The notes below the pieces were generated by a model. The model was given only the letters and a program-made list of their open reading frames with translations, was not told the DNA's origin and ran no database searches. A stretch of 64,000 bases of DNA from Qipengyuania sp. HL-TH1. Its GTDB lineage: Bacteria > Pseudomonadota > Alphaproteobacteria > Sphingomonadales > Sphingomonadaceae. Made by a program: the position numbers and the translations under genes. Positions 47,565 through 58,101 of the stretch are shown here, piece after piece. The DNA lies in contig NZ_CP142675.1 in NCBI RefSeq assembly GCF_036365825.1, positions 310,001 to 374,000 on the forward strand. Reading direction: 5' to 3'. Positions within the stretch are counted from its first letter, which is position 1. Each line of letters begins with the position of its first letter.

Positions 47565-47963
47565 ATGGCCGAAATCAACTGGTTGGCAGTATTGCTGGGG
47601 GCGCTGGCGTTCTTTCTGGTGGGCGCGATCTGGTATGGCGTGCTGTTTTCGCAGGCCTGGCAGAAGGCTGCGGGAATGAGCGACGAGAAAATCCAGAGCG
47701 GCAATATGGCGCTGATTTTCGCGCTCACGTTTCTCGCCGAGCTCGTGATTTCGCTGACACTGTGGCACGGGATCGCGCGCAGCGGCGCAAGCGACCGGGC
47801 GGTGATGATGATGGCCGTCGGCTTCGGCGCCACGATCATGGTGCCCGCGATCGGGATCAATTATCTCTACCTGCGCAAGACCCTCGCGCATTTCCTGATC
47901 GATGCGGGCCATTTCATCGTCGGGATGACGGCGATGGGCGGGGTCTTCCTGCTCTTCCGCTAG
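47565..47963 (+). CDS. DUF1761 membrane protein
   Basis: 132-residue four-helix membrane protein: [56 protein letters not shown] and [30 protein letters not shown] after helix 1 is typical of DUF1761. Function unknown. Divergent from rimO, convergent with the K+ channel 3 bp away. Confidence 0.88.
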   Translation: MAEINWLAVLLGALAFFLVGAIWYGVLFSQAWQKAAGMSDEKIQSGNMALIFALTFLAELVISLTLWHGIARSGASDRAVMMMAVGFGATIMVPAIGINYLYLRKTLAHFLIDAGHFIVGMTAMGGVFLLFR

Positions 47964-47966
47964 CGC

Positions 47967-49085
47967 TTAGCTATTATCCAGATCGTCGCGGTCGTGCCCG
48001 TCGCCGCGGGTTTCGCCATTGGGGGTCGGGATGATTTCCACCACGATGTCGCCCGCGAGCAGGCTCTGGCATTCTTCTTCCCAGAAGCCGAGCGCCTGGC
48101 CGTTGCGATAGACGCGCAGCCCGCGCCCGCCGGTAGTCAGCTCGCCGATGGTCTTGCCGCATTCCTCTTCGGTGACTTCGCGTTCGACCAGCTGGACGCG
48201 GCCTGACACGCTGGCGAGATCGGCGAGGTAGTCGGCGATATGTTCGCCCTTGGCGCTGCCCGCCAGCAGCAGGCCGGTAAAGCGCACCGGGTTGATGACA
48301 TTGTTCGCGCCCGCCTGCCGCGCGAGCGATTCGTTATCGTCGGCGCGAACCACCGCGCTGATCGGGACATGCGGCGCCAGCGCGCGCACGGTGAGCGTGA
48401 TCAGGATGGTGGTATCGTCGCGTCCGGCCGAAACCAGCACGTTCTGCGCTTCGGCGATGCGCACTGCCTTCAGCGTCTGGTCGCGTGTCGCGTCGGCCGC
48501 CATCACATTGCAGCCGAGCGCTTCGGCCTCGTGCAGCCGATCCTCGCTCGGGTCGATGACCACGATGCAGCTGGGATCGGTGCCGCGTTCGATCAGTTCT
48601 CCCACCGCCTCGGAGCCGGAGATGCCGTAACCGAGCACCACGATATGGTTCGAGAGCTGTTCCTGGATGCGGGCCATGCGCCATTTCTCCCAGCTGCGCT
48701 TGATAAGGAAATTGTAGGCGGTGCCCACGAAGATGAAGAACACCGCAAAGCGGATCGGGGTAACGATGACTGCCTCGACCAGCCTTGCACGGTCCGAAAT
48801 CGGGGCGATGTCGCCGAACCCGGTGGTGGTGATCGAGATCATGGTGAAATAGACGACGTCGAGGAAGCTGACCTCGCCGTCGAGATTGTCGACCAGTCCC
48901 TCGCGGTCCCACCAATGGACCAGCACCACGACGAAAATCAGGAACAGCGCCGCGCCAAGCCGGATCCCCAGATCGCCCCAGACGGGCAATTTCACCGCGC
49001 GGCGCAAGGGCTGGAAACTGGGCCCTCGATAGGTCCGCACCCGCGTGCTTGCGGCGATCCGGTCGACCTTTTTCTCGCTGCTCAT
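47967..49085 (-). CDS. Two-helix potassium channel with RCK (TrkA) domains
   Basis: 372-residue ion channel subunit. Two membrane helices flank the selectivity filter SITTTGFGDIAP (TTGFGD), giving a KcsA/MthK-like pore. The following RCK-N domain starts HIVVLGYGISGSEAVGEL (NAD-binding GxGxxG), and a TrkA-C domain ends the protein. The family gates K+ in response to ligands or nucleotides. It is 52 bp downstream of surE on the same strand. Confidence 0.92.
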   Translation of the reverse strand: MSSEKKVDRIAASTRVRTYRGPSFQPLRRAVKLPVWGDLGIRLGAALFLIFVVVLVHWWDREGLVDNLDGEVSFLDVVYFTMISITTTGFGDIAPISDRARLVEAVIVTPIRFAVFFIFVGTAYNFLIKRSWEKWRMARIQEQLSNHIVVLGYGISGSEAVGELIERGTDPSCIVVIDPSEDRLHEAEALGCNVMAADATRDQTLKAVRIAEAQNVLVSAGRDDTTILITLTVRALAPHVPISAVVRADDNESLARQAGANNVINPVRFTGLLLAGSAKGEHIADYLADLASVSGRVQLVEREVTEEECGKTIGELTTGGRGLRVYRNGQALGFWEEECQSLLAGDIVVEIIPTPNGETRGDGHDRDDLDNS

Positions 49086-49137
49086 GCGCCGCCTAGGTGC
49101 GCGCGGAAGACCGCAGGGTCAATAGCATAGCGTCGGC

Positions 49138-49902
49138 TCAGCCTTCGTAGCGTGCCGCGAGCGCGCCGAGCGACGAATGGTGCGTCAGGTCGAGCTGGAG
49201 CGGGGTGACCGAGATATAGCCCTCGTCGATCGCCTCGAGGTCGGTGCCGTGGTCGAGCGTGTGTTCGATCGCCTCGAGGCCGAACCAGTAATACTGGAAG
49301 CCGCGCGGGTCGCGTCCTTCGACGACCGTGCCGCGCGAATAATCGTGGAACCCCTGCCGCACCGCGCGAACGCCCTTGACCGCATCGGGCGCGATCGGGG
49401 GGAAGTTCACATTGACCAGCGTGCGCTTGGGCAGCGGCGTGTCGAGCAGCGGGCCGAGCACCCGCGCGCCCCATTCGGTCGCAGCGGCGAAGGCGGAATC
49501 GCTGTTGCGGGTCTCCTTGGTATAGACCTGGCTCATCGCGATCGAGCGGACGCCCGCCAGCGCGCCTTCGATCGCCGCCGAGACGGTGCCCGAATAGGTG
49601 ATGTCGTCGGCGAGGTTCGCGCCGCGGTTGACGCCCGACAGGATCACGTCGGGCTGCGCCTCGATCACCTTGCGCAGACCCATGGTCACCGCATCGGTCG
49701 GCGTGCCGGTCACCGAAAAGCGGCGTTCGCCATGCTTGCGCAGGCGTACGGGGCGGGTGAGGGTAAGCGCATGGCCCATGCCCGACTGTTCCTCGTCGGG
49801 CGCGCAGATCCAGATGTCGTCGGAGAACTGCCGCGCGATTTTCTCGAGCACCGCGAGACCCGGCGCGTGGATGCCGTCGTCATTGGTCAGAAGGATACGC
49901 AT
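49138..49902 (-). CDS. surE: 5'/3'-nucleotidase SurE
   Basis: Metal-dependent nucleoside monophosphate phosphatase linked to stationary survival. 254 residues. Metal site LLTNDDGIHAPGL and SGVNRGANLADDITYSGTV are intact. Its ATG overlaps the serS stop (TGATG), showing coupling to serS. pcm, often next to surE, is absent. Confidence 0.96.
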   Translation of the reverse strand: MRILLTNDDGIHAPGLAVLEKIARQFSDDIWICAPDEEQSGMGHALTLTRPVRLRKHGERRFSVTGTPTDAVTMGLRKVIEAQPDVILSGVNRGANLADDITYSGTVSAAIEGALAGVRSIAMSQVYTKETRNSDSAFAAATEWGARVLGPLLDTPLPKRTLVNVNFPPIAPDAVKGVRAVRQGFHDYSRGTVVEGRDPRGFQYYWFGLEAIEHTLDHGTDLEAIDEGYISVTPLQLDLTHHSSLGALAARYEG

Positions 49903-51182
49903 CAGGCTGCAGGCTCCAGTTTGGTGACACCGCCCATATAGGGGGCCAGCGCTTCGGGGACGGCGACGCTGCCATCGGCCTGTTGGTAGTTTTCCATCAC
50001 CGCCACCAGCGTGCGGCCGACTGCGAGGCCCGAACCGTTGAGCGTATGGACGAAAGCGGTCTTCTTCTCGCCTTCGGGGCGATAGCGCGCATTCATCCGG
50101 CGCGCCTGGAAATCGCCCGTGTTCGAGCAGGAGGAAATCTCGCGATAGGCATCCTGGCCGGGCAGCCAGACTTCGAGGTCGTAGGTCTTGCGCGCGCCAA
50201 AGCCCATGTCGCCCGTGCACAGCAGCATCCGGCGATAGGGCAGCTCGAGCGCTTCGAGGATGCCCTCGGCGCATTTGGTCATACGCTCATGCTCCGCCTC
50301 GCTGTCTTCGGGGCGGCAGATGCTCACCATCTCGACCTTTTCGAACTGGTGCTGGCGGATAAAGCCGCGCGTATCGCGGCCCGCCGATCCCGCTTCGGAG
50401 CGGAAGCACAGCGTATGCGCGGTCAGGCGGATCGGCTGCGTGAGACCGGTAAGGATGTCGCCTGCGACCGAATAGGTCAGCGGGACTTCGGAGGTCGGGA
50501 CCAGCCAGCGATCATCGGTGGTGCGAAAGCTATCCTCCGCGAACTTGGGCAGCTTGTCGGTGCCGTACATCGCGTCGTCACCCACCAGCACGGGCGGGTT
50601 GCATTCGGTATAGCCGTTCTCGCGCGTCTGCTTGTCGAGCATGAACTGCGCCAGCGCGCGGTGCAGCCGCGCGATGTCGCCGCGCAGGAAGGTGAAGCGC
50701 GCACCCGACAGCTTGGTGCCGGTTTCGAAGTCCATTCCCAGCGCGGAGCCGATATCGGCATGTTCGCGGGGTTCGAAATCGAAACTGCGCTTCTCGCCCC
50801 ATCGCGCCATTTCGACATTGTCGCACTCGTCCGCGCCGTCGGGCACATCCTCCGCGGGGAGGTTGGGCAAGGTCGCCAGCAGATGGTCGAGTTCTGCCGC
50901 CGCAGCGCGTTCGGCCTCTTCCCATTCGGGCATCGACGCCTTGATCTCGGCGACCTCGGACTTGAGTGCTTCGGCCTTGTCCGTGTCGCCCTGGCCCATC
51001 GCCTGGCCGATCGCTTTCGACGCCTCGTTGCGGCGGCTCTGCGCCTGCTGGACCTTGGTCGTCGCCTCGCGCTTCTGCGCATCGAGCGCGATGATGCGGT
51101 CGGCCACCGGTTCGGCCCCACGGCGGGCGAGGGCGGCGTCGAACTCCTGCGGATTGGCGCGGATAAAGGCGATGTCGTGCAT
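49902..51182 (-). CDS. serS: Seryl-tRNA synthetase SerS
   Basis: Class II aminoacyl-tRNA synthetase charging tRNA-Ser. 426 residues: N-terminal coiled-coil tRNA arm (about 30-100) then the catalytic core with motif 2 [17 protein letters not shown] and motif 3 [17 protein letters not shown]. Start at 51182 ([11 protein letters not shown]) fits the family N-terminus. First gene of serS-surE. Confidence 0.97.
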   Translation of the reverse strand: MHDIAFIRANPQEFDAALARRGAEPVADRIIALDAQKREATTKVQQAQSRRNEASKAIGQAMGQGDTDKAEALKSEVAEIKASMPEWEEAERAAAAELDHLLATLPNLPAEDVPDGADECDNVEMARWGEKRSFDFEPREHADIGSALGMDFETGTKLSGARFTFLRGDIARLHRALAQFMLDKQTRENGYTECNPPVLVGDDAMYGTDKLPKFAEDSFRTTDDRWLVPTSEVPLTYSVAGDILTGLTQPIRLTAHTLCFRSEAGSAGRDTRGFIRQHQFEKVEMVSICRPEDSEAEHERMTKCAEGILEALELPYRRMLLCTGDMGFGARKTYDLEVWLPGQDAYREISSCSNTGDFQARRMNARYRPEGEKKTAFVHTLNGSGLAVGRTLVAVMENYQQADGSVAVPEALAPYMGGVTKLEPAA

Positions 51183-51313
51183 GGCGCGGCCTATGCCTTT
51201 TCGCTTCCCGCTTGGCCAGTCACTTCGAGCCGGGCGAGCTTGTCCTTTTGCGGGCACCGCATTAGGCCCCGGACGTTCAGGGGGACATCCAAGAGCTTGA
51301 AAGGGCTGCCAGC

Positions 51314-52615
51314 TTGAACGACCAGCCGATCCAGCCGCCGCGCCGCACGCGCTTTATCGATATTGCGGACGGGGTGATCCGGGGCGGACGCAAGCTGGGG
51401 GTGTTCGGCCCGGCGCGGCTGGAAAAGGACTTCCTTATGGAAGAGGCCGTACAGGCCACCGGGCTCGACGATTTCGGCGATGGCTGGTTCGAACGCCCCC
51501 TCGAAGTCCTGCTCGACAGCGTGAAACGCGAAGCCCAGCTCAACGCGGCGGGCGAATTTTCCGCCATGAAGATGTTTCACCACGTGCTGCGCGACCGGCT
51601 CTACACGCAGATGTGGTTCAAGCGGCACCCGGAAATCCTCGCGCGCCCGCTCAAGAACCCGGTGGTTATCGTCGGCCCGATGCGGTCGGGTACCACGCGG
51701 CTTCACCGCCTGCTCGCGGCCGACCAGCGCTTTGCCCACCTGCGCAGTTTCGAAACCATCAGCCCGGTGCCGCGGCCCGAGTTCGAGCAGGTCCTAGCCG
51801 GCGAGGCGGAGGACTTCCGGCCCAAGCTGGCCGCGCGCATTCTCAAGGTCGCGCGGCTCGCCAACCCGCGCACGCTGTCGATCCATCCGACTGGCGCCTA
51901 CGAGCCGGAGGAGGAACTCGGCCTCGTTGCCGCGTCGATGTACGGCATGAAGTGGGAAGCGCAGTGGAACGTGCCGTCCTATGCCGAATGGTGCCACGAG
52001 GAGAGCGCCATTCCCGCATACCGGCACATGGCCAACCTGCTGCGCCTGATCGGCTGGTCGCAGCAGGAAAGTTCGCTGCGCCCGTGGATCCTCAAGACCC
52101 CGCAGCACATGCTCGACCTGCCCGCACTGCTCGAGGTCTTCCCCGATGCACGGCTGATCTTCACCCACCGCGATCCCAAGCAGGTGGTCGGCAGCGCCGC
52201 CTCGCTCGCCTGGAACCAGACCATCATCTATTCGGATCACAACGATCCCGCGCAGACCGGCCGCGACTGGCTGGGCAAGACCGCGACCATGATCGCCCGG
52301 ATGCGCGCGGCGCGCGACGCGATCCCGCGCGAGAGGATGATCGATGTCCAGTACGAGGACATGGAAACCGACTGGCGCGGCACGATGGAGCGCGTCTACC
52401 GCTTCCTCGATCTCGAGATGGAACCCGCGGTCGCGGGGATGGAAGACTATCTCGACCGTTCGGCCCGGCTCAAGCGGCACCCGCATCGCTACAGCCTCGG
52501 AGAATTCGGATTGGGCGAGGGCGAGGTGGACGCGCTGTTTGCGGATTATACCGAGACATACGGCATTCCGGTGGGCGACGCTCCGGCGTTACCCCGCATG
52601 CGGTTGGCCGAATAG
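51314..52615 (+). CDS. Sulfotransferase family protein, TTG start
   Basis: 433-residue PAPS-dependent sulfotransferase-fold protein. The phosphosulfate loop is [15 protein letters not shown] and the 3'-phosphate site [17 protein letters not shown] long N-terminal region (about 110 residues) precedes the fold. Starts at TTG 51314. It is convergent with a TonB receptor through a shared terminator. Acceptor substrate unknown. Confidence 0.9.
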   Translation: MNDQPIQPPRRTRFIDIADGVIRGGRKLGVFGPARLEKDFLMEEAVQATGLDDFGDGWFERPLEVLLDSVKREAQLNAAGEFSAMKMFHHVLRDRLYTQMWFKRHPEILARPLKNPVVIVGPMRSGTTRLHRLLAADQRFAHLRSFETISPVPRPEFEQVLAGEAEDFRPKLAARILKVARLANPRTLSIHPTGAYEPEEELGLVAASMYGMKWEAQWNVPSYAEWCHEESAIPAYRHMANLLRLIGWSQQESSLRPWILKTPQHMLDLPALLEVFPDARLIFTHRDPKQVVGSAASLAWNQTIIYSDHNDPAQTGRDWLGKTATMIARMRAARDAIPRERMIDVQYEDMETDWRGTMERVYRFLDLEMEPAVAGMEDYLDRSARLKRHPHRYSLGEFGLGEGEVDALFADYTETYGIPVGDAPALPRMRLAE

Positions 52616-52622
52616 GCAAGCA

Positions 52623-52654
52623 AAAGGGGCGGGAAGCGAACTTCCCGCCCCTTT
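52623..52654. terminator. Bidirectional terminator between sulfotransferase and TonB receptor
   Basis: A 14-bp perfect stem (AAAGGGGCGGGAAG / CTTCCCGCCCCTTT) with a CGAA loop, flanked by Us on both strands (UUU and UUUU), serves both convergent genes. Confidence 0.85.
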
Positions 52655-52669
52655 GCCAATCTCAGTCGA

Positions 52670-55000
52670 TCAGTAGCTGAAGGTAACCGTGGCGAAGACC
52701 TGCCGCGGGTTGCCGTAGAACGCCGTAAGCGTACCCTCGGGCCCGAGCGTCGGGACGGGGAACCCATTGGCACCATTGACGATGTCGCCGGTGACCGGAT
52801 CGGTGGCAACGAAGGTGTAGCCGCTGGTCTTGTATTCCTTGTCGAGCAGGTTCTTCCCGTACAGCCCCACGCTCCAGCGATCGTCGGGCGCGCTATAGAC
52901 CACGCTCGCGTCGAGCAGCGCATAGCCGCCCTGGTCGAGATAGGGGTTGGGTATCTCGAACTGGCTGGTCTTGCTGCGATAGGACAGCGTCGTTCCCAGA
53001 TAGAGATCGCCTGCGCCAACCGGCGTATCGTAACTGGCAGTGATGCTGCCGGTCAGCTCGGGCGTGTTCTGGACCACGCGGAACGCCGCCACATCGGTCG
53101 GCGTGTTGCCGATATTGGTGATGTATTCATCGTATTGCGCGTCGATATAGCCGAGCGACCCGGCAAGGCCGAAACCACCGCCGAAGCGGGCATTGGCTTC
53201 CAGTTCGACCCCCTTGAAGGTAGCCTTGCCGGCATTCGATACCACGCCGCAGAAGCTGGGCAATCCGCCCACCTCGCAGGCGACCGAACCCGGTATCTGC
53301 ACATCGGTGTAGTCCGCATAGAAGGCGGCGGCGGCGATGTTGAGGATGCCGATATTGCCCTTGTAGCCGATTTCGTAGCTGTCGACCTCTTCGGGTGCGA
53401 AGCTGAGGAACGCGGCCACTTCGGCATCGGTCGGCGCCCCCGGCGTGGCTGCCGGCGCGTTGGTGCCGACCCCGCGCGGATCGAAGCCGCCGCCCTTGAA
53501 GCCCTTCGAATAGCTGGCGTAGATATTGTGATCGGGCGTCGGCATGAAGCTGAGCGAGGCACGCGGCGTGAACTTCTTGAACTCGCGGCTGCCGTTGAAA
53601 TCGGTGCTTGCGGCCCCGAAGGGTACGCCCGCCCCGCCGAACTCGGGCGACCCGCCGCCGAGATAGTTCTGCCGCAGGATTTCCGCGCTGCGTTCGTCCC
53701 AGGTATAGCGTCCGCCGACCGACAGGCTGAACTGGTCAGTCAGATCATAGGTGAAATCGCCGAAGATGGCGAAGGTTTCGGTATCGACATTCGCCTGGGT
53801 GAAAGCGGTCAGGCCGGCGAAGGTGGTGTAGATACGCACATCGAACAGCGTATCCGCCTTGGCATCGAGGTAGTAGAATCCGAGCAGCCCGGCGAACGGT
53901 CCGTCATTATCCCACAGAAGCTGGAATTCCTGGCTGATCTGTTCGTTGAGATAGGCGCCGGGCACGTCGAGATCGACTGCGGGGAGCGCATCGAAATCGA
54001 TCGGCGAATAGCTGTCGTCCTTGCGCCAGGCGGAAATCGACCGCAGCGTCAGCGCGTCGCTCAGCTCGATTTCGGCATGCATCGCCAGGCCGTAGGATTC
54101 GACCTCTTGCTCGGGATCGTTGAGCGCCCCGCGCGTGTCAAAGACATTGTCGAGCACGGGCGCGCCCGACACCAGCCCGGGGATGAGCCGGTGGCCGCCG
54201 CGCGGATCGCTCGTATCCTTGGTGTAATCGCCCTGGATGCGGATGAAGCCGGGCTCGCCGTAGCCGCCGACCTCGAGGCTCATCCGGCCGCCCCAGATAT
54301 CCTTATTGTAGTTTTCCAGGCCGGTGGTGAGGTTGTCGCCGAACCCACCGCGCGACAGCCGCGCGACCGATCCGCCGACGCGAACCAGATCACTGATCGG
54401 CGCCGAGGCGGTAATTACGCCTTCGGCCTGGTCGTCGGTGCCGTAAGTCGCGCGCACTTCGATCGAGGGATCGAGCGGCAGGCGCCGCGTGACGTATTTG
54501 ACCGCGCCGCCAATCGTGTTGCGACCATAGAGCGTGCCCTGCGGACCGCGCAGGACTTCGATGCGCTCGACATCATAGATATCCAGCACGGCGGCTTGCG
54601 GGCGGTTGAGATAGACATCGTCGAGATAGATGCCGACGCCCTGTTCGAAGCCCGAAACGGGGTCCTGCTGGCCGATCCCGCGGATAAAGGCCGACAGCGT
54701 CGAATTGGTCGCACGGCTGGCTTCGAGAGTGACGTTGGGCACGCTCTGGCCGACATCGGTAATGTCGAGCGCGCCGCGCCGTGAAAGCTCTTCGCCGCTG
54801 ATCGCGGTAACGGCCACCGGCACGTCGATCAGCCGCTCCTCGCGCCGGCGCGCGGTAACGATGATGACGTTGTCGTCGGCGGCGGGTGCGGCCTCGGCGA
54901 TTTCGTCACTGGCGGATTGGGCCTGTGCAGGGGCTGCGGCAAGCGCGGCAGTCGCTGCACCGCAAAGCAAGCTGGCGGTTAGAATCTGTGTCGGACGCAT
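52670..55000 (-). CDS. TonB-dependent receptor (SusC/FecA-type, unknown substrate)
   Basis: Outer-membrane receptor of 776 residues. Signal peptide (ILTASLLCGAATAALAAAPAQAQ), TonB box NVIIVTARRREE, plug domain (FIRGIGQQDPVSGFEQGVG, RIEVLRGPQGTLYGRNTIG) and barrel ending in VTFSY. This is the large group of sphingomonad receptors for which the substrate is rarely known. Start at 55000 behind a GGGAGGGAG ribosome site; longer readings are out of a signal peptide context. Divergent from a TetR gene with a dyad in the shared region. Confidence 0.93.
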   Translation of the reverse strand: MRPTQILTASLLCGAATAALAAAPAQAQSASDEIAEAAPAADDNVIIVTARRREERLIDVPVAVTAISGEELSRRGALDITDVGQSVPNVTLEASRATNSTLSAFIRGIGQQDPVSGFEQGVGIYLDDVYLNRPQAAVLDIYDVERIEVLRGPQGTLYGRNTIGGAVKYVTRRLPLDPSIEVRATYGTDDQAEGVITASAPISDLVRVGGSVARLSRGGFGDNLTTGLENYNKDIWGGRMSLEVGGYGEPGFIRIQGDYTKDTSDPRGGHRLIPGLVSGAPVLDNVFDTRGALNDPEQEVESYGLAMHAEIELSDALTLRSISAWRKDDSYSPIDFDALPAVDLDVPGAYLNEQISQEFQLLWDNDGPFAGLLGFYYLDAKADTLFDVRIYTTFAGLTAFTQANVDTETFAIFGDFTYDLTDQFSLSVGGRYTWDERSAEILRQNYLGGGSPEFGGAGVPFGAASTDFNGSREFKKFTPRASLSFMPTPDHNIYASYSKGFKGGGFDPRGVGTNAPAATPGAPTDAEVAAFLSFAPEEVDSYEIGYKGNIGILNIAAAAFYADYTDVQIPGSVACEVGGLPSFCGVVSNAGKATFKGVELEANARFGGGFGLAGSLGYIDAQYDEYITNIGNTPTDVAAFRVVQNTPELTGSITASYDTPVGAGDLYLGTTLSYRSKTSQFEIPNPYLDQGGYALLDASVVYSAPDDRWSVGLYGKNLLDKEYKTSGYTFVATDPVTGDIVNGANGFPVPTLGPEGTLTAFYGNPRQVFATVTFSY

Positions 55001-55035
55001 TTCGGTATCTCCCTCCCGATTATCTTGTTGGAGGT

Positions 55036-55064
55036 ACAATACTGAAACCTGAACCACCTTTCAA
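55036..55064 (-). promoter_or_regulatory. Promoter and dyad of the TonB receptor, TetR-shared region
   Basis: TTGAAA and TATTGT with a 17-bp spacer on the minus strand. TGAAA-N11-TTTCA (55043-55063) overlaps the -35 and spacer; it is a candidate site for the adjacent TetR regulator. The ribosome site of the receptor lies 20-30 bp downstream. Confidence 0.5.
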
Positions 55065-55125
55065 GTTTGTTGTTGCGCAGGGGGTGCGATTTGATAGGCT
55101 GGCCGCGCATTCGAAGGGATCGACA

Positions 55126-55737
55126 TTGGCCGCAACGCACCGCCCGAGCGACAAGACGCCGCGCACCGAGCGTGGGCGCATAACCCTGCGCAAACTGCTC
55201 GACGCAGCCGCGACCGAATTTGCCGACAAGGGGTTTCACGAAGCCTCGATCAGCGGGATCACCCGCAGTGCCGGCGTCGCGCTGGGCACGTTCTATACCT
55301 ATTTCGACAGCAAGGATGCGGTCTTCCGCGCGCTGGTTTCCGATATGAGCGCGGGCGTCGGCAAGGCGGCGCGCGAGGCGCTCGCCCCGTCGATGGGTGC
55401 GCTCGAGATCGAACGCGCCGCGCTGCGCGCGTTTCTCGAATTCGCCGCCGAGCACAAGGAAATCTACCGCATTATCGACGAAGCCGAATTCGTCGATCCG
55501 GACAGCTACCGCACGCATTACGAAACCATCGGCGCCCGCATCGAGGAACGGCTCCGGCAGGGCGGCGACAGCGGCGAATTCGTCCCGGGGCTGGGCACGC
55601 CCGAAGCCTGGGCGCTGATGGGGATGAACGTGTTCCTCGGCCTGCGCTATGTCATCTGGGGACGCGAGGGCGACCCCGATTTCACGGAAATCGCACGCCG
55701 TGCCAATATCTTGCTGACGCAGGGGATCGGGCGCTAG
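55126..55737 (+). CDS. TetR/AcrR family transcriptional regulator, TTG start
   Basis: 203-residue repressor. The N-terminal HTH is clear: RITLRKLLDAAATEFADKGF, then EASISGITRSAGVALGTFYTYF. The ligand-binding half is helical (EIYRIIDEAEFVDPDSYRTH). Start at TTG 55126 follows GAAGGGA; a GTG at 55084 is an alternative. Divergent from the TonB receptor, so it probably controls that gene or itself. Ligand unknown. Confidence 0.87.
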   Translation: MAATHRPSDKTPRTERGRITLRKLLDAAATEFADKGFHEASISGITRSAGVALGTFYTYFDSKDAVFRALVSDMSAGVGKAAREALAPSMGALEIERAALRAFLEFAAEHKEIYRIIDEAEFVDPDSYRTHYETIGARIEERLRQGGDSGEFVPGLGTPEAWALMGMNVFLGLRYVIWGREGDPDFTEIARRANILLTQGIGR

Positions 55738-55797
55738 GCTTGCTTCTCTGGAACCACCGGGCGGCGGGGCCGTTGGTTTTCCAAAGGAGAAATCGAC

Positions 55798-56061
55798 ATG
55801 ATCGGCAAGGTAATCGGAGCATTCGTCGGCGACAGGCTCGCCAAGCAAACCGGCAGTATCGGGGGCGCCAGCGGTGCCGCGCTTGGCGTGGTCGCCACCA
55901 GCGTCCTGCGCCGGATGAGCCTGCCTGCAATGGTTGCGCTCGGCGTTGGCGGCTACGTCGTCAAGAAGGTCATCGACAAGAAGCAGACGGGCGATGACAC
56001 CACCACCCCGCCGCACACTTCGACGGCGCCCGCGGGCACGGCCAAGGCCAAGGCTGCCTGA
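55798..56061 (+). CDS. Small glycine-rich protein of unknown function
   Basis: 87-residue protein behind an AAAGGAG ribosome site. A Gly/Ala-rich hydrophobic stretch (about 1-55, including SGAALGVVATSVLRRM and MVALGVGGYVVKKVI) is followed by a Thr/Pro/Ala-rich tail. Possibly one or two membrane helices. No domain recognised. Followed by a terminator hairpin. Confidence 0.7.
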   Translation: MIGKVIGAFVGDRLAKQTGSIGGASGAALGVVATSVLRRMSLPAMVALGVGGYVVKKVIDKKQTGDDTTTPPHTSTAPAGTAKAKAA

Positions 56062-56087
56062 CACCGTCTCGTCCGTTTTGGACTAGC

Positions 56088-56115
56088 GAAGGGTCGCCCC
56101 GATGGGCGGCCCTTC
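56088..56115 (+). terminator. Terminator-like hairpin after the small glycine-rich gene
   Basis: GAAGGGTCGCCC pairs with GGGCGGCCCTTC (one G-T pair) around a CGAT loop, 26 bp after the stop. The following run is not U-rich, so efficiency is uncertain. Confidence 0.5.
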
Positions 56116-56235
56116 TGCGTTCCGGGGACAAGACGTTTGCATCTTGCGCCCCGCTTTCTATGCTTCCCCCACACGGTCCCCCCGAAACATATGACCACTT
56201 CGCACCCGTCAGGGTGTGCAAGGGCAGGAGATAGC

Positions 56236-57918
56236 ATGACAGCCGAGACCGATTATCCAGTCGAGCCTCCGCTGATAGATTTACCGATCAAGACCGCCTC
56301 CCGCGGATTTTACGATGGCTTCAGCCGTGAAGTGACGATCCCCTCGAAGATCATCGTCTCGCTGCTGATCATGTGGGCGATCTTCTTCCCGGTCAGCGCG
56401 AGCGAGACGCTCACCGCTGCCAATTCGAGCATCATCGCCACGTTCTCCGGCTGGTACGTCTATCTTGTGGCGTTCCTGATGCTGGTGTGTTTCGTGCTCG
56501 CGATCGTCCCGCAGTCGGGCAGCCTGCGCATCGGCAATCCCGGCGAGAAACCCGAGTTCGGGCGCTTCTCGTGGTTCGCCATGTTGTTCGGCGCGGGCAT
56601 CGGGATCGGCATGCTGACCTATTCGACCGGCGAGCCGATGGCGCATTTCGCGAACAATCCCGACATTATCCGCGGTACCATCGAGGCGCAGACTGCCGAA
56701 GCAATCCGTCCCGCCTATGTTTATACCTTCCTCCATTGGGGGTTCGCCGCCTGGGGCACCTATGCGCTGGTCGGGCTGGCGATCGGCTATGTCGCCTATC
56801 GCCGCGACCTGCCGCTGACCATCCGCTCGGCGCTCGCACCGCTGTTCGGCCTGCGTCTCTCGGGCGGGTGGGGGCATGTGGTCGACATCGTCGCGGTCGT
56901 TGCGACGATCCTCGGCGTGGCAGTGACCATGGGCCTTGGCGTGGAGCAGTTCGTCGCCGGACTCGCCCGCCTGGGACTGGGCGACTGGTTGCTCGATCCC
57001 GACGGGTCGTCCTCCGCCCTCGCGGTGATCGTCGCGCTTTTCGTGCTGGTCGGTGCCTCCACGCTGAGCGCGCTCTCCGGCGTGGGCCGGGGGATCAAAT
57101 GGCTCTCCAATCTCAATATGGGCCTCTCCTTCGCTCTGCTGGCGCTCTTCCTCGTGGCCGGCTCGGGTCTCTACGGCCTGAAACTGCTGGGTGTGGGCAC
57201 GTGGGATTACATCCGCACGCTCGTTCCGAATTCACTGACCCTGTTCCAGGGCGGCGGCGAATTCGGCGATGCGCTGGTGCAATGGCAGCTCGACTGGTCG
57301 GTGTTCTACTGGGCGTGGTGGATCGCCTTCGCGCCGTTCGTGGGCATGTTCATCGCGCGCATCTCGCGTGGACGGACGATCCGCGAATATGTTCTCGGCG
57401 TGATCCTCGTGCCCTCGCTGATGTGCTTCGCGTGGATGACCATCGTCGGCGGGACCGCGATCGATCTCGAACTGAGCGGCGCGGCGCAGGGCAGCATTCT
57501 CAACGCCGGAATTTCGGACCAATTGTTCGCCACGCTGGCGGTGCTTCTCGACCCCGCGGTGGCCTCGGTCGTGTCGGGCCTCGTGGTGCTCCTGCTGATG
57601 ACCTACCTCATCACCTCCGCCGACAGCGCCATCCTGATCGTCAACACGATAAACGGGGCGGGGGAAAGCGAAGGCGAGCGGCGTCATCACATCCTGTTCT
57701 GGGGTGCGGCACTGGCCTTCGTGGTCGGCAGCATGCTGATCCTCGGCGGGATCGATGCGATCCGTATCACCATGATCATCGGCGCTCTGCCGTTCAGCTT
57801 CGTGGTGGCGATCATGGGCGTCGCGATCCTCAAGGCGGTGGCCTACGACCTGCGGCGCAAGCATCACGGGGTGCCCACTACTGCGCAGGCCTGCAACGAA
57901 ATCGCTGCCGGCAAGTAA
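56236..57918 (+). CDS. BCCT family transporter (betaine/choline/carnitine)
   Basis: 560-residue Na+- or H+-coupled transporter, twelve predicted helices. Family signatures are GAGIGIGMLTYSTGEPMAHF and the Trp-rich FYWAWWIAFAPFVGMFIAR followed by ISRGRTIREY. It takes up quaternary-ammonium compounds for osmoprotection or catabolism; the exact substrate cannot be told. Start at 56236 behind GCAGGAG. No bet genes are adjacent. Confidence 0.94.
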   Translation: MTAETDYPVEPPLIDLPIKTASRGFYDGFSREVTIPSKIIVSLLIMWAIFFPVSASETLTAANSSIIATFSGWYVYLVAFLMLVCFVLAIVPQSGSLRIGNPGEKPEFGRFSWFAMLFGAGIGIGMLTYSTGEPMAHFANNPDIIRGTIEAQTAEAIRPAYVYTFLHWGFAAWGTYALVGLAIGYVAYRRDLPLTIRSALAPLFGLRLSGGWGHVVDIVAVVATILGVAVTMGLGVEQFVAGLARLGLGDWLLDPDGSSSALAVIVALFVLVGASTLSALSGVGRGIKWLSNLNMGLSFALLALFLVAGSGLYGLKLLGVGTWDYIRTLVPNSLTLFQGGGEFGDALVQWQLDWSVFYWAWWIAFAPFVGMFIARISRGRTIREYVLGVILVPSLMCFAWMTIVGGTAIDLELSGAAQGSILNAGISDQLFATLAVLLDPAVASVVSGLVVLLLMTYLITSADSAILIVNTINGAGESEGERRHHILFWGAALAFVVGSMLILGGIDAIRITMIIGALPFSFVVAIMGVAILKAVAYDLRRKHHGVPTTAQACNEIAAGK

Positions 57919-58101
57919 CCGCTTTCCTAGAGTTTTGGGCAATTGGTGGCGGATCGAAATGGATATCCGCGGCCACTTGGTGGGTATTTGCGCATCATAT
58001 AAGTAAAGTCCAGGCGCAATTTCAAATTATAAGTCCCCAAAATGAATATTTGGCATTTTCATGGCAGAGTGAAAAAGTAATCTCTCTGGCGGAATTAAAT
58101 G

